Origin: Odiellus spinosus
Lineage: Eukaryota; Arthropoda; Arachnida; Opiliones; Phalangiidae
Assembly: GCA_963920705.1 (NCBI GenBank)
Contig: OY987230.1
Coordinates: forward strand, 13,169,320 to 13,233,319
Length of the DNA stretch: 64,000 nucleotides
Reading direction: 5' to 3'
The notes beneath the pieces are model-generated. The model did not search any database. It saw nothing but the letters and a program-made list of their open reading frames with translations, and was not told the DNA's origin. The position numbers were made by a program, and so were the translations under genes. This document shows, piece after piece, positions 47,826 through 58,533 of the stretch; within the stretch, counting starts at the first letter, position 1, and every line of letters begins with the position of its first letter.

Positions 47826-49964
47826 CCTTGATTCTTAACTCTTTTTCTCGGCATTCCGGCTCTTTCTCCCGTTTTCCTTCTAGCTCTTAGCTCATCTTTA
47901 ACCCCACCTCTCGTTTAGCCGTTTCCCCCAATCCAGGATTCTCCTAAAGAGGGTTTATCCTCCCAGGAGATTCACCCTTCTCCTCTGATTTACTAAGCCT
48001 GATTTCCTCCAGGACGAATTCGCTACTAGATCCCGCTCAGCCAGCTTTCGACAAAACAAATTATATGATACCCTCGCTACGAAAAGAAGAAAAATTCAGG
48101 GTGTCTTCACAAGCAGTCGTAGTATTCTAAAAAGGTCATAGTAAATTACGGTTTCCTCTGGTAAAATTACCAAAACGGTAATTTAGAATTTAAAACTTTT
48201 TGGAATATAAAAGTGTACAAATTTCTGTAAGAGGTCAAGTTTACATTTTTAAACTTTGTTAGTGTCTAGCGTCGTTTCCTTGTCAGAGTCAATATGTCCT
48301 ATCAATGGAAACTCAAATGGTCAAGCGTATATCTTGTCTTGCCCATTGGAATTCTCTGGAAGACACTTGTGAAGGTACCTATACATTCGTAACGTACAGT
48401 CAAGTCTTTATCCCAATCCATTTCCTTTGAATACCAAAAGCCCCTGAAAAGACTGGGTTTCTTTTTCGATAAGTTCATTTCCTCCTTTTTCACGTGACAA
48501 TCATTTCACTTTAAAAAAAATAAAAGGCGACTTCCAATTCCCAGGATAAGTTTTATATATATATATTTTTTTCAGGAACTCTTAAACGTTTGTTATTAAA
48601 ATTGATTTCAAAGTAGTTGTACGGGTAGGGTGTTTGGCGGAAGGATTCTCAGAAAACATTCTAAATGGCTTTTATCGATTTTGTGGTAGAATTATTTTTA
48701 TTTTATACTTTATTTTCAGTTTCAAGAGAAAGTGACGCGCTTTTTGACGCCAGTCAATTTAAAGAAGAATGTAATGAGGGCTTAAAAATATTACGTTAAT
48801 ATATCTAAGAGTGTGTACAAAAACGTTATCGTTAAGCCAATCTAAATGCTATAAAAAATGTTTGATATTAAAGAGCGACTAATGTAATCGCGTTACCTAC
48901 ACTTTATGAGCAAGTAGCGTGGCTTTAGGTTATCAACTACATCATGGTTAAGTGAATTCCCAGTTTCATTTGCAAACGATTCTTTAAATTTGACACCAAA
49001 CAAACACGCTGTTTAACCTTGTCGTTTAAAGCATTTTATAATAATGTTTCGTTGCCATAACAACCAAAAACTATATATATGTATGTATAAACGAAATGAC
49101 AGCTTTACAACCTATTTATTTTGTTTTAAGAGTGGTCGAAATTAAATTCAAATGTATATTTTAAATCCCTTCCAAAACAGTTCGAATCTCGTAAGTTAAT
49201 TGGTAGTAAACCATAATTTTAAAATATGTGGATCTAATATATATTTATATATGTATAAAATATCATATTATACACTTGACTTCCCACGTTAATAAAAATT
49301 CCAATCTTCTATCTTCTTCGAAAAAGGATTTTTTATTTATCATTTTTTTTTTTAATATACTCTCATGGATATCCTTAAATCATAAAGCTCCATAATATTT
49401 CCAGGAATTTTACGATATTTTTAGTTTCGTACAAGCTTATGACCTACTTTCAATAATATATTCAAAAGCCTAAAATTAAATTAAGACTGAAAATAAAACT
49501 CATTTTCTATAAATACCAGGAATCATAACGGGTCTAAAATTCAAATTAAGTCACGGTGCAACGGGTAAGGACATCATAAAAAAATAGGAAAAATTGCGAG
49601 AATTCATTTTCTGACAATGACCAATCGATATCGCTAAAACGTAGGAAGGGTCGAAGGCAAGAAGAAGAACAATAATAATCCATATGAACCATTTCCCGAA
49701 GACACAGAGAGTGAGAGAGTGAGATAGGCAGAGAGAAAAGAGCAAATTTCACCATCCTAAACCAGGCCGGCGTTTTCTAATTTAAAATCAGTTGCGCAAA
49801 CGAGAAAATCTAAAGAATACTAAAATCGTAGAAGCGTACACTGTATTATACATACACCCACTCCGGTCCCTGGTTCCCAGCTCCCAGAAATTTCTAAAAT
49901 AAAAAAATAAAGACTAAAAAATTCAAACTAAGAACAAAAGGGAAGCGTTCTCCATAAGTGTATT

Positions 49965-50085
49965 TTCATCATGATTTTGCATCGCGAGCAAAGCTAGACT
50001 ACTATTAAATCGAAATCATTGAGACAAAGGGGTCGCGTAACTTCGTACGCGTTGTCAAATCAAAGGGAAATATAGAAGAAGCTCG
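49965..50085 (+). repeat. Family L dispersed repeat, copy 2
   Basis: GATTTTGCATCGCGAGCAAA then GCTAGACTACT, and later TACGCGTTGTCAAATCAAAG, align with 37465-37600. Confidence 0.4.
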
Positions 50086-50779
50086 GGATATCGATTCTCG
50101 AGACGAGGCTATTTTTTCCCATTTGCTTATTTTTTTTTTGCGCTAAGTTCTTCAGAAGCTACGTAGTTATTTCTCACACTTAAAGTCTAACGGAAACAAA
50201 GGCGGGAAAAATGTTATTTAAACGTAACTAGAAGTATCTCAACATCAAGGTTTGACTTACGGTATCATCTATGACTCATCTAGAAAACGGATGAAAATTG
50301 GTTATTCCATTCCTAAAGTATATTAGAAACAAAGGCGGAGCTAATGATATTACAACGTAACTAGTATTAGCCGCGCGTGACTTTGTCTAACGGTAACGTC
50401 TAAAGTTTGGTAAGAAAAACGGAGAAAACTAGGAAAGAAAATAAAGGAGGAACTCCCCAAAAAAATTCTTTTTATGAATAATAAATTTTTTATGCCCGGG
50501 AGTTTCTTCAATGCCAAAGTTCGGCTATATCCAATGACAATCGGAAAATACACAACTAGAGAACTTAAGAGTGGAGTGATATCAATGTTAATCTATATAT
50601 AGAAAGAAGTAGTTGAAGCTTTTTTCCCCCAAGTGGCGCCTATATATAGTTAGGCCTAAAAATTGTCTAGTACATTCTGTAGTATAGAAGCAAAAGTGGG
50701 AAGGGCTTTAACGTTGCAAATGATGAAAACGCACGAGAGAAAAAGCTAGTGAACTCGGTTTATATTGAAGGATTGAAGT

Positions 50780-50845
50780 TTTCAAGAACTATTTTATTCC
50801 CTACGAGTTTTAACGTCAATGTATTTATCCGCACCAGTCTTGACT
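50780..50845 (+). repeat. Family K dispersed repeat, copy 4
   Basis: TTTCAAGAACTATTTTATTC, CCTACGAGTTTTAACGTCAA and TATCCGCACCAGTCTTG align with 26667-26730. Confidence 0.5.
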
Positions 50846-51297
50846 AATATGTAAATTTACTATGAATGTGAGAGGGGTCGCGAGAATTATTCTCTCTCTT
50901 CTCTTTCTCTCGATCTCATTTCTTTTCCAATAATTTGGGACGTTTAAAATGAGCTCGATCTCCTATATAAAATGCTCTTAACTAACTAGATTGTTAAAAA
51001 AAAATGTTCTACATACTAAAAACGGGTATACAAAAAAGCGTAGAGATGATGGAGTGAGTCTAAAGAGAAGATTTGATCTAATTCAGTCGGTGTAACATTA
51101 CGAGCTCATTTAGTATATAGAGAATGTATTCTAAACTGAGTAGTTTTTTTTTTAAATTGTAATTTATGGATAAATTACAGAGTGAGTCTAAATAAAAGAT
51201 TTTATCTAATTAAAGTCGATCTAAAATTATGAGCTTATTTAATTATGTATATAGAGGAAATAAAATGAGTATTTTTATAGAATTGTAATTACAATCT

Positions 51298-51740
51298 ATT
51301 TCTCATAACTGCTTCGGGAACCAGTTTCAAACCGATTCTGCTTCAAACAACATAATCTACGTTCATACTAGGCCTTGAAATCGATTTGCACCGTTTCATA
51401 ACGTTTCGCTAGAGTCGTATGAACGGGAAACCGTCTTTTCTCGAATCGATTTGATTCGATTTCTCGAAACTGCTTCGGAAACCAGTTTCATACCGATTTG
51501 GTTTCAACAACCGATATATGAAGCTACAATAAATCGATTTATAAAGATAATGCGTGAACACGTGACGTTTAAAACGATTCCTGGCGATTTGAATATCGGT
51601 TTGATTTTACCGTTTCAAATCGGTAAGAATTGCTAGTGTGAAACTAAAACAAATCGGTGAAGATGATGTGTGGACAGATGCCTTAATTAAAACGATTTGA
51701 TTTTACCGTTTAAAATCGATTTGGACATTAGTTTTAGTGA
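51298..51740. mobile_element. Family B rearranged copy
   Basis: A first fragment (51298-51345, TTTCTCATAACTGCTTCGGG and so on) is repeated in fuller form at 51461-51500 (TTTCTCGAAACTGCTTCGGA). Between them lies a proper family B end, CGTTCATACTAGGCCTTG, at about 51360. The body then follows family B to about 51640 and decays. One piece therefore occurs twice in the same direction, as if one copy inserted into another or the element duplicated internally. Confidence 0.6.
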
Positions 51741-51795
51741 TTTTCTGATGATTTCTTATAATTTAAATTGACCTAATCCATTAGTAAAAAATAAC
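51741..51795. mobile_element. Family A fragment A11
   Basis: AGTGATTTTCTGATGATTTC, then TTTAAATTGACCTAATCCAT and TAGTAAAAA, matches the left arm just inside the tip. The rest is absent. Confidence 0.5.
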
Positions 51796-54729
51796 TCGGA
51801 ATTTTCCTTTACATACTCTATTTAAATAAGAAGCTTGTTCTTAAGCAATATGTAAAATCTAAATTATACTATGTAGATATTTTATTTTAAGTCTTGCAAA
51901 CTACCTAACTTCCCATAAGAAAAACGACGAATCTATTGTAATTTTCGTCCTTTTCAAAGATATAATCGAGTATAGGGTGTATATTCGTATAAGCGGAAAA
52001 CCATTTTTCATTTTTCATTTTGTTGAACGTGCCCTGAATTCGAAATGAAGATGTATATATAGAAAACAAGAAAGTTCGTTATATATTAGAAGTTATACAA
52101 TGATAACCCCAAATGTAAACAATTTTATGGATTGTACTCGTATAATTGCTTCTTTATTGCGAAGATTCTCGTACACGCATTATTGATCAATATAAATTAT
52201 TAAGACTTTAGAAGGCCATAGAGGAAAACCATAATAAAACTCAATTAAGGGACCCACCAAACATATAGCTGGGTTCTAGAATTTCGAGATAAACTGATTC
52301 TAGGACAGAAAATACCAATTGGGATTAAATTGACACTACTTCGTGTCCAAAAGTTATTTCCCAATAAAGGTTTAGTGGATATTTGATAGCCAATCACGGA
52401 ACAGAATTCGTTCTCGTGAATTTATTGCCACTTCGATATCATTATTAATAAACAAGAACTATAACAGGGAGCCCAGACGTAAATTTCAATTACTTATATA
52501 GGATTATTTTTTTTTTCCAAAATATAGGATAATATAGGACTAAAGTTAGGCTAGTCATCAGTGATCTTTCGTTTCACACACTTAATTGAACTTCTTTTCA
52601 AGTTTTTGCAGTCATATTTTCAGCCCATCTCATTATAAATGGACAATACAAAATTAATAAAATTAGAGCGATTGTCGCGGGTGGGAAGCGCCCCTGAGAA
52701 AAACATCACGTCGTTAATCCTAAAATAACAACGCGAGTTTATCGTCTTACAGCTCTCGTTTAAAAATATAGCCAAGGCTTAGCGTAACTAGGAACATCAA
52801 TTAAATATGACAACACTCACTCATTTTGACGTCGTTTTTTAACTTCGGAGGTTCCAAGGTTCGTTTGTAATCCACAATTTGTGACACAACTAAACTAATT
52901 TAAAACTGATTTAAAATCTATCGAAACCGTGACGCGCGCGAAACTTGTAACGATCATCGGGACGCTTTGAGCATAAATTTCAACTCGCGGGACCGGCCCC
53001 TTCGGAAACATTGTCAACGTGCACAGTGGGGAACGGGGAATTGTAAAGGTAAACGGGGTGATGCATAAAATAGATATATAATATATAAGAACTTGAAGGC
53101 CGGTCTGCGTTTTTGTATCGAAAAATCAGTGCCGACCCCCTCCCTATGTCTCATTATCTCATAAAAGAAGAATCATTGCGCGCCATGTATCTCCTAGGAC
53201 TAGAAATGAAATATTCAAAATATTGTTCTAAATTTCTAAAACGCGGGAAATTTGATTTTTGATATTGGATGTTTCGATTTTAAAAGAGTAATAAGCCTTA
53301 AAAATAGCCAAAAATGTTTTATATTCTAAATACAGTTATTTACTTTATCAGTTAGTTGTAGTTAAAATAAATATTACAGGGAGCCTAGCAGGCTAACCAC
53401 TAAAAATATTTATATCCTATAAAGGAAATATAGGACATTTGAAAAAGATATGAAAATATATAAACCATGACCTTCTTTTGAAGTGTTTTTTCTACTACAC
53501 CCGTAGTTTACACTGCATACCATTTACAGACACTCAAACTCTATGTACTGTCAAAGCAAAAGATTTATATTGTAATTTACTAGTCGAGAATTTACAACAC
53601 AGAACATATTCAGAACTATAATTGAATATAGTTTTATCTTAAATTTAGCGTGAAATTTAAACCACATCACCAAATTACTTAATTAATATCACTATATTAT
53701 ACGAACGATACGGATACACTAGCTGCTGTTACAAGTTTACCCCATTAATTACTTCCGGTAAACGAGTAAACTCTTCATTCCGTCAACTAGTTTAGAAGCA
53801 ATACATCGTTTCGATTGAACTAAGGGAGGAAAAGCGCCGGAATAAAACTCAATTCAATCTGGCTTCATCGCGGTTGCGCTTTAAGGTAACTCCAAAGCTG
53901 AAAGCTGGAGTGTAATAATGTTTATTTGACACAATAATGGAGGCAACCACAAAGTCTTAGTCTATATCTAGGGACAATATAAACACGTTAAAGTAGTAGT
54001 AACTAGAAAATTAAAAATAAAATAAAAAATAAAAATTATGGTAAACTTTAAATAATTAAATTAAGAATTATTAAGATGCCAATTATCGGAGAACAAATTA
54101 GAAAAAAGTGTAGCTTGCTGACTATATGTCCCAATGAACAAAATTTCCTTATCAGCTCGGCTCAACGAAACTGATTATTTTTTATAAACGTAGATGTTAA
54201 AAAGACAGGAATACATTAAAATGTGATATTGCGCGGAATTTGCTATATTGGCTCTAATCCGGTGAACGGATTTAATTCGCAACAACAAGCAGAAAGGCAA
54301 AAGCGGGCCCTCTTTCACTCGATTATCTCCGTACAAAATTACATTAACGTATAGGCTTGTATAGTTTCGTTTTGGGAACATCTTTCCATCTAAGATATTA
54401 GTGATTACCATCTCAATTACGAGTATGTACTTTCCCTCCATTGACAATTTAAAATTTTTAAACCAATATAATTTTGCACTATATATATATAAAGTATATG
54501 GACATTTAAAGTGAAGTCGTATAAAGATTCTAATTAAGAGCATGTATACATGTATATATTGTACAATATAGAAAATAAAGGGAGGCTCCGCTCAACAGAG
54601 ATAATATGTTGATGGAAATGGGGTAAGTTTGACCTAATTAACGTCACGGGCGAAACTAATGATAATTTTAATATTTTAGAGAAGTGGCCGGCAATTTAAT
54701 GAAAGAAACTATGTAAAAACCGCCTCGGG
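51796..54729. other. Non-coding A+T-rich stretch
   Basis: No gene was recognised. A 122-codon minus-strand open frame at 54175-54543 is A+T-rich and Ile/Tyr-rich, as expected of chance frames in such DNA. Confidence 0.35.
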
Positions 54730-54800
54730 TTGTTTTTCAATTCTTGAAAAGGAAATTCAAGTGTTTAGCACCAGAACAATTTGATGAGGCCCGAATTGAG
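54730..54800 (+). repeat. Family G repeat, copy 1
   Basis: TTGTTTTTCAATTCTTGAAA, AGGAAATTCAAGTGTTTAGC and CAATTTGATGAGGCCCGAAT occur inverted at 55695-55768 and in the same direction at 55871-55928. Confidence 0.7.
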
Positions 54801-55694
54801 TCAGGTTGCGCGTGTACGACAAAGCTTTCTACCTTTAATCCCTTGCTTTAATATATTCTTATTCGACTAATTATGAAAAATTCAAAGTAATTGATACTCA
54901 ACCTAAGTACTAAAGGATCTAACAATCTTACAATAATAAAAATAATGAACTGTTAGTAATAAATTTGTTATTATATGAGAAAAATAACATCCAATGAAAA
55001 GGGTTCTAATAAAGACCTAGTGAAACCAAAAGTTTGGACTTTTTAGCTCTTCTTTGTGCCAAAATAACGATGGTTTTGAATTAATTAGGACTTGGGGAGT
55101 TCAGAAAAGATATTTAAAAAAGTCTCCAACCGTCGGAAGTTTGAGAAAAATCGCATTTCAAAATTTGAAGTGTGCGTGTTACAATCTCATAGATTACAAT
55201 CTAACCTATGGCGCTTTCTATGGGATTTTAGCATGGGAATTTCAAATTCTGAAATATGTTTAAACTCCCGCTTGTCGGAGTTTTTTTTTTTTTTTTTTTT
55301 TTTGAGCTCGCCAGGTCCTAAATAGTATATAACCATCGTTATTTAGTGGGGGATAGGTTACCGGAAATCTCCCCCTTGGGCCAATAATTTTCTATACTTA
55401 TTTATGAATTCATGCAAGTTATATTATGAATACTATACTATACCATAAAACAAATTAATATTAAAAAAATGACATAAGCAAGTCTGATACAATTTTTTAA
55501 GACTACCTAGTATGAAGGAATAATTTAAAGTTGCTCCTTCCTTATCCTTATTATTTTTATTTTTAATTTATTAAAAATTGAGTATAAAAAGCCCTCCTGA
55601 GTTTCGGAATAAAATTTTGATTCCAAATTTAAGAAGAGAGTTTGAGGAAAATCGACTAAAAAACGCAGGCCTGCCTTTAAATTTGAGACGCATT
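54801..55694. other. Non-coding stretch between inverted family G copies
   Basis: A 69-codon plus-strand open frame (55054-55263) and a poly-T tract at 55281-55303 lie here; no gene was recognised. CTCCCGCTTGTCGGAG directly before the T tract can form a short hairpin. Confidence 0.35.
55281..55303. repeat. Poly-T tract (23)
   Basis: Uninterrupted T run after a small inverted repeat. Confidence 0.9.
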
Positions 55695-55768
55695 CGGCCT
55701 CATTTTGGGCCTCGTCAAATTGAACTCGCGTCAAACACGTGAATTTCCTTTTCAAGAATTGAAAACAT
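55695..55768 (-). repeat. Family G repeat, copy 2 (inverted)
   Basis: On the minus strand GTTTTCAATTCTTGAAAAGG, AAATTCACGTGTTTGACGCG and CAATTTGACGAGGCCCAAAA match copy 1 with about a dozen differences in 75 bases. A 76-codon minus-strand frame covers it, but the frame is not conserved in copy 1. Confidence 0.7.
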
Positions 55769-55870
55769 ACCTAAGTGTAATGTGACGTTCGTTTTGATAT
55801 TAATTGTAGTCGCGCGGCTATTCTACGGCGTGACTAAAATGAAACCAACGTCATTAACCCTCGTGAATTA

Positions 55871-55928
55871 TTTTAATTCTTGAGAAGTGTTTGGTGTGAC
55901 TTCAATTTGATCAGGCTCGAAATGAGGC
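55871..55928 (+). repeat. Family G repeat, copy 3
   Basis: TTTTAATTCTTGAGAAGTGT followed by CTTCAATTTGATCAGGCTCG and AAATGAGG is a shortened relative of copies 1 and 2. Confidence 0.55.
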
Positions 55929-56371
55929 ATATATATGCGCTGTAGAAATTAACTACAAGAAAACGTAGGAGTTCTTTCTTACTATTTTCAAAAAAACTCT
56001 AGTAACTCGACGTAAAATGGAACGAAATGTTTGAGATTTGTGGGTGCTAAGTAGATAATACTTTTATCAATATAACTTTAAGTATTCAAAATAAAGGTGT
56101 TTAATGTAGCGATTTCTGTTGGACATTCTTGAATAATGCAATGATATTTTTCTCCATGGAATAAAGAGACGATGTATTAAATGAATTTTGTGAAGAAATT
56201 TATCTTCTGTTTCTTCCTCTTTAATTTATCTTGGTTAAACATTTCGTGTATTTGATCTCTTTGTCGCAATCCATTGCAGATTTTCAAGCGATTTTAAAAT
56301 TTGGAACAATAACATTTACGTGATGGGTTTTCTCGAATTTTCTATTGGGAACTTGTTTAATAAGTATCATA
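55929..56371. other. Non-coding A+T-rich stretch
   Basis: No gene or repeat was recognised. Confidence 0.35.
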
Positions 56372-56663
56372 TAACATTAAGAGGGGTAATTAACCCCTGG
56401 GCGAAATGATAACTTATCGCCTCTGGGTGGACTTGAATTACAGACCTCCGATAAATCGTCACTCGCTCTAACTTCACTTGATATCACGTGGTAATTCAAA
56501 TAGTCGAAATATATTTAATGCGGTGGTCGTAATGACTACATGTCTCGGTAACTCAGTTGCTTAGAGCGTGGGACGTGCGGTTTCCCAGAGGTTTTTACTT
56601 CAAATCCACCCCGAAGCGATGAGTTATAAATCTTTTTACCTCTGGGTTTCCCCTTTAATGTTA
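56372..56663. mobile_element. Foldback of two head-to-head tRNA-like units
   Basis: The outer ends TAACATTAAGAGGGG and CCCCTTTAATGTTA are inverted. Inside, both arms carry a tail with GCGATRAGTTAT and then a tRNA-like unit. The right unit reads outward on the plus strand: GGTAACTCAGTTGCTTAGAG (A-box-like) to ACTTCAAATCCACC (B-box-like). The left unit reads outward on the minus strand: GTTAGAGCG to AATTCAAGTCCACC. The heads face each other at about 56490-56540. The arms have diverged, so this is either two SINEs of one family inserted head to head or a palindromic element with divergent pol III promoters. Confidence 0.7.
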
Positions 56664-57720
56664 ATTCATTTCACCGCGGATCTTCCCAGCGGTGTTAAAA
56701 TTATCTATTCCATACGTATCGTAGTTTAATACGATAAATCATCGAGCGTATTTTTAATACCGATACGCAAATTGAATATCAAATTTCGTCACTTTAATAA
56801 AAGTTTAAATTATCACTTGGCTGGTCTATTTGGTTGGGACTTTGATTAAAGATCATTATGCCAAAAGCTTTTAAAAGCTTCATTCGTCGCTAACGGGTTA
56901 GCGAACGGGTGCAAAGCGATATAAGGGCGCCTAGCTGAGCAGTTTTCGGGGCCGGGCCCAAAACCCTCTTCATCAGCGATAAACGTCAGAGTGGGAATTT
57001 AGCGTATTAACATTGTTTTGGTCAAATGAGTTTTAGGAGAACCCTCGGCTAGACCAGCGGTCTTTTCGGCCCCCCGAGCGCCCTCGTCTCTTTATTATAG
57101 TCGACAAATTCGCTCCGTTAATTTCTAAAGACTGCATCAAACCGTAAAAGTTCGTTCTACGCAGCTTCTACCAATCTTTAAAGTGAAAGTGAAAAGAAAA
57201 TTAAGAAATATCACTGAATTATTCATGTACAAAGGAATTTTTGCTGGGGTCCGAGTAACATTACCTCCTGACAATTAAAGGTGACTTAATACTTCGTTTC
57301 AAGTTATTTTACTCACATCTCACCAAATTCGTTTGATATTAAATTGGGGAAAAACATCCAAAAAAGTACCAATTAGAAATGTATTTACGAAATATTGATT
57401 ACTTTCGGGCGTATTTATATATTTAATTTGGATCATTTTAATGGAAATGTACATGCATATAATTTTTGACTCAAATTATTTTTCCCACCAAAACTTGTCT
57501 GCTGTTCTGATTGGCTTTAACATTCTAGAAAGTCCTGGTTACCGAGCATCCCTGAGCCACATGATAGAAAGGTTAATGATACGGTGATATATTCATAATG
57601 TACTTAAGATTAATTTACGGTGACAATGGAGATATGGTTATTTGGTTAGCTTATCATTTTGCCCACAAATCAGAGGCTGCGTAAGATCATTATTATATAT
57701 GTTCGAAGGGGTGATTATTT
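56664..57720. other. Non-coding stretch with a G+C-richer patch
   Basis: Around 56885-57110 the sequence is notably G+C-rich, including the small palindrome CGCTAACGGGTTAGCG and GGGGCCGGGCCC. No gene was recognised. Confidence 0.35.
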
Positions 57721-57778
57721 CACGTAAATACAGTACAATCTTGAAGCTTTCAATGTACTGAAATGATTACGTAAAAGT
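57721..57778. repeat. Family H-type hairpin, copy 3
   Basis: CACGTAAATACAGTACAATC pairs with AATGTACTGAAATGATTACG around GAAGCTTTC. The motif order matches 7570-7628. Confidence 0.45.
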
Positions 57779-58365
57779 GTACCGAAAGTGTAAATATTCT
57801 ACAGAAACTACAGTTAATATGGTTTAAAACCTCTTGGCCTAATTCGAATTATATAAAAGTAAGAATCATCGGTTAAAGATGATTTTTTCTTTTCCATCCT
57901 CCCTTTCAATTTGTCTACAACCTCAATTCTCTCTATTCGAAAAGTAGGAATGGGAAATGATTTTTCAGCAACAAAACGTCTAACTTTAATATTTAAGGCG
58001 ACTGACTAATTTGCCTGAAGATATTTTTGTCGGGATGCCAGAATTTTTGGCAGCTTTCTCCGGTTTATTAAATTTAATTATTGAAATTGGGAGAGGACGT
58101 TTTAACGATCTAGAAGGGTTTATGATTTTTCATAAGAGAAAGAAAAAACAAGAAATTTTAAGGATTGTTTAAAGGGATCGTAAATTTTCAATAAATATAG
58201 CGCGTCTAATTTAAATATCACAAAATATTAATGCGAAAGAATTACGAATAACCCTTATTAAATAGGCTGTCCAACGCCTTAGGGTGTAATTGAACTACCT
58301 ACACATCTGGGTTGCAGCATCAGTGCTGGTCTTTAAGGAAGTGTGAAGACAAAAATGAAGCTTAG
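57779..58365. other. Non-coding A+T-rich stretch
   Basis: No gene or repeat was recognised. Confidence 0.35.
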
Positions 58366-58533
58366 AAATTCAGGATCTCCATGAATCCAGCTAAGCCAAT
58401 TTTTCTGGTAAGCTTTAAATTTATTTCTGGTTTAATATTTGTTCGTATTTTTTTTTTATTATTTATTACTGGTGGATTAGGCTTATTTAGACAATAAGGA
58501 ATCGATAAAAAATCACACGTTGTTAGGTTGCAT
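58366..58533. mobile_element. Family A half-copy A10
   Basis: Right half only: AAATTCAGGATCTCCATGAA, GCTAAGCCAATTTTTCTGG and on to TTGTTAGGTTGCAT, where it stops before the CTCCCT tip; no TTAA is present at this end. Confidence 0.8.

Larger units (their letters stand above)
47455..51297. other. Non-coding A+T-rich stretch
   Basis: No gene was recognised. It holds the right copy of the 24-base repeat (47802-47825), a family L copy (49965-50085) and a family K copy (50780-50845). GTGGCGCCTATATATAG near 50632 is TATA-like without a gene. Confidence 0.35.

Noticed and set aside
54175..54543. 122-codon minus-strand open frame
   Set aside because: Composition is that of translated A+T-rich DNA, with no recognisable motif and a non-distinct start.
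55264..55303. CTCCCGCTTGTCGGAG plus T run as a bacterial-type terminator
   Set aside because: The context is eukaryotic and the T run is far longer than in such terminators; more likely a microsatellite or retroposon tail.
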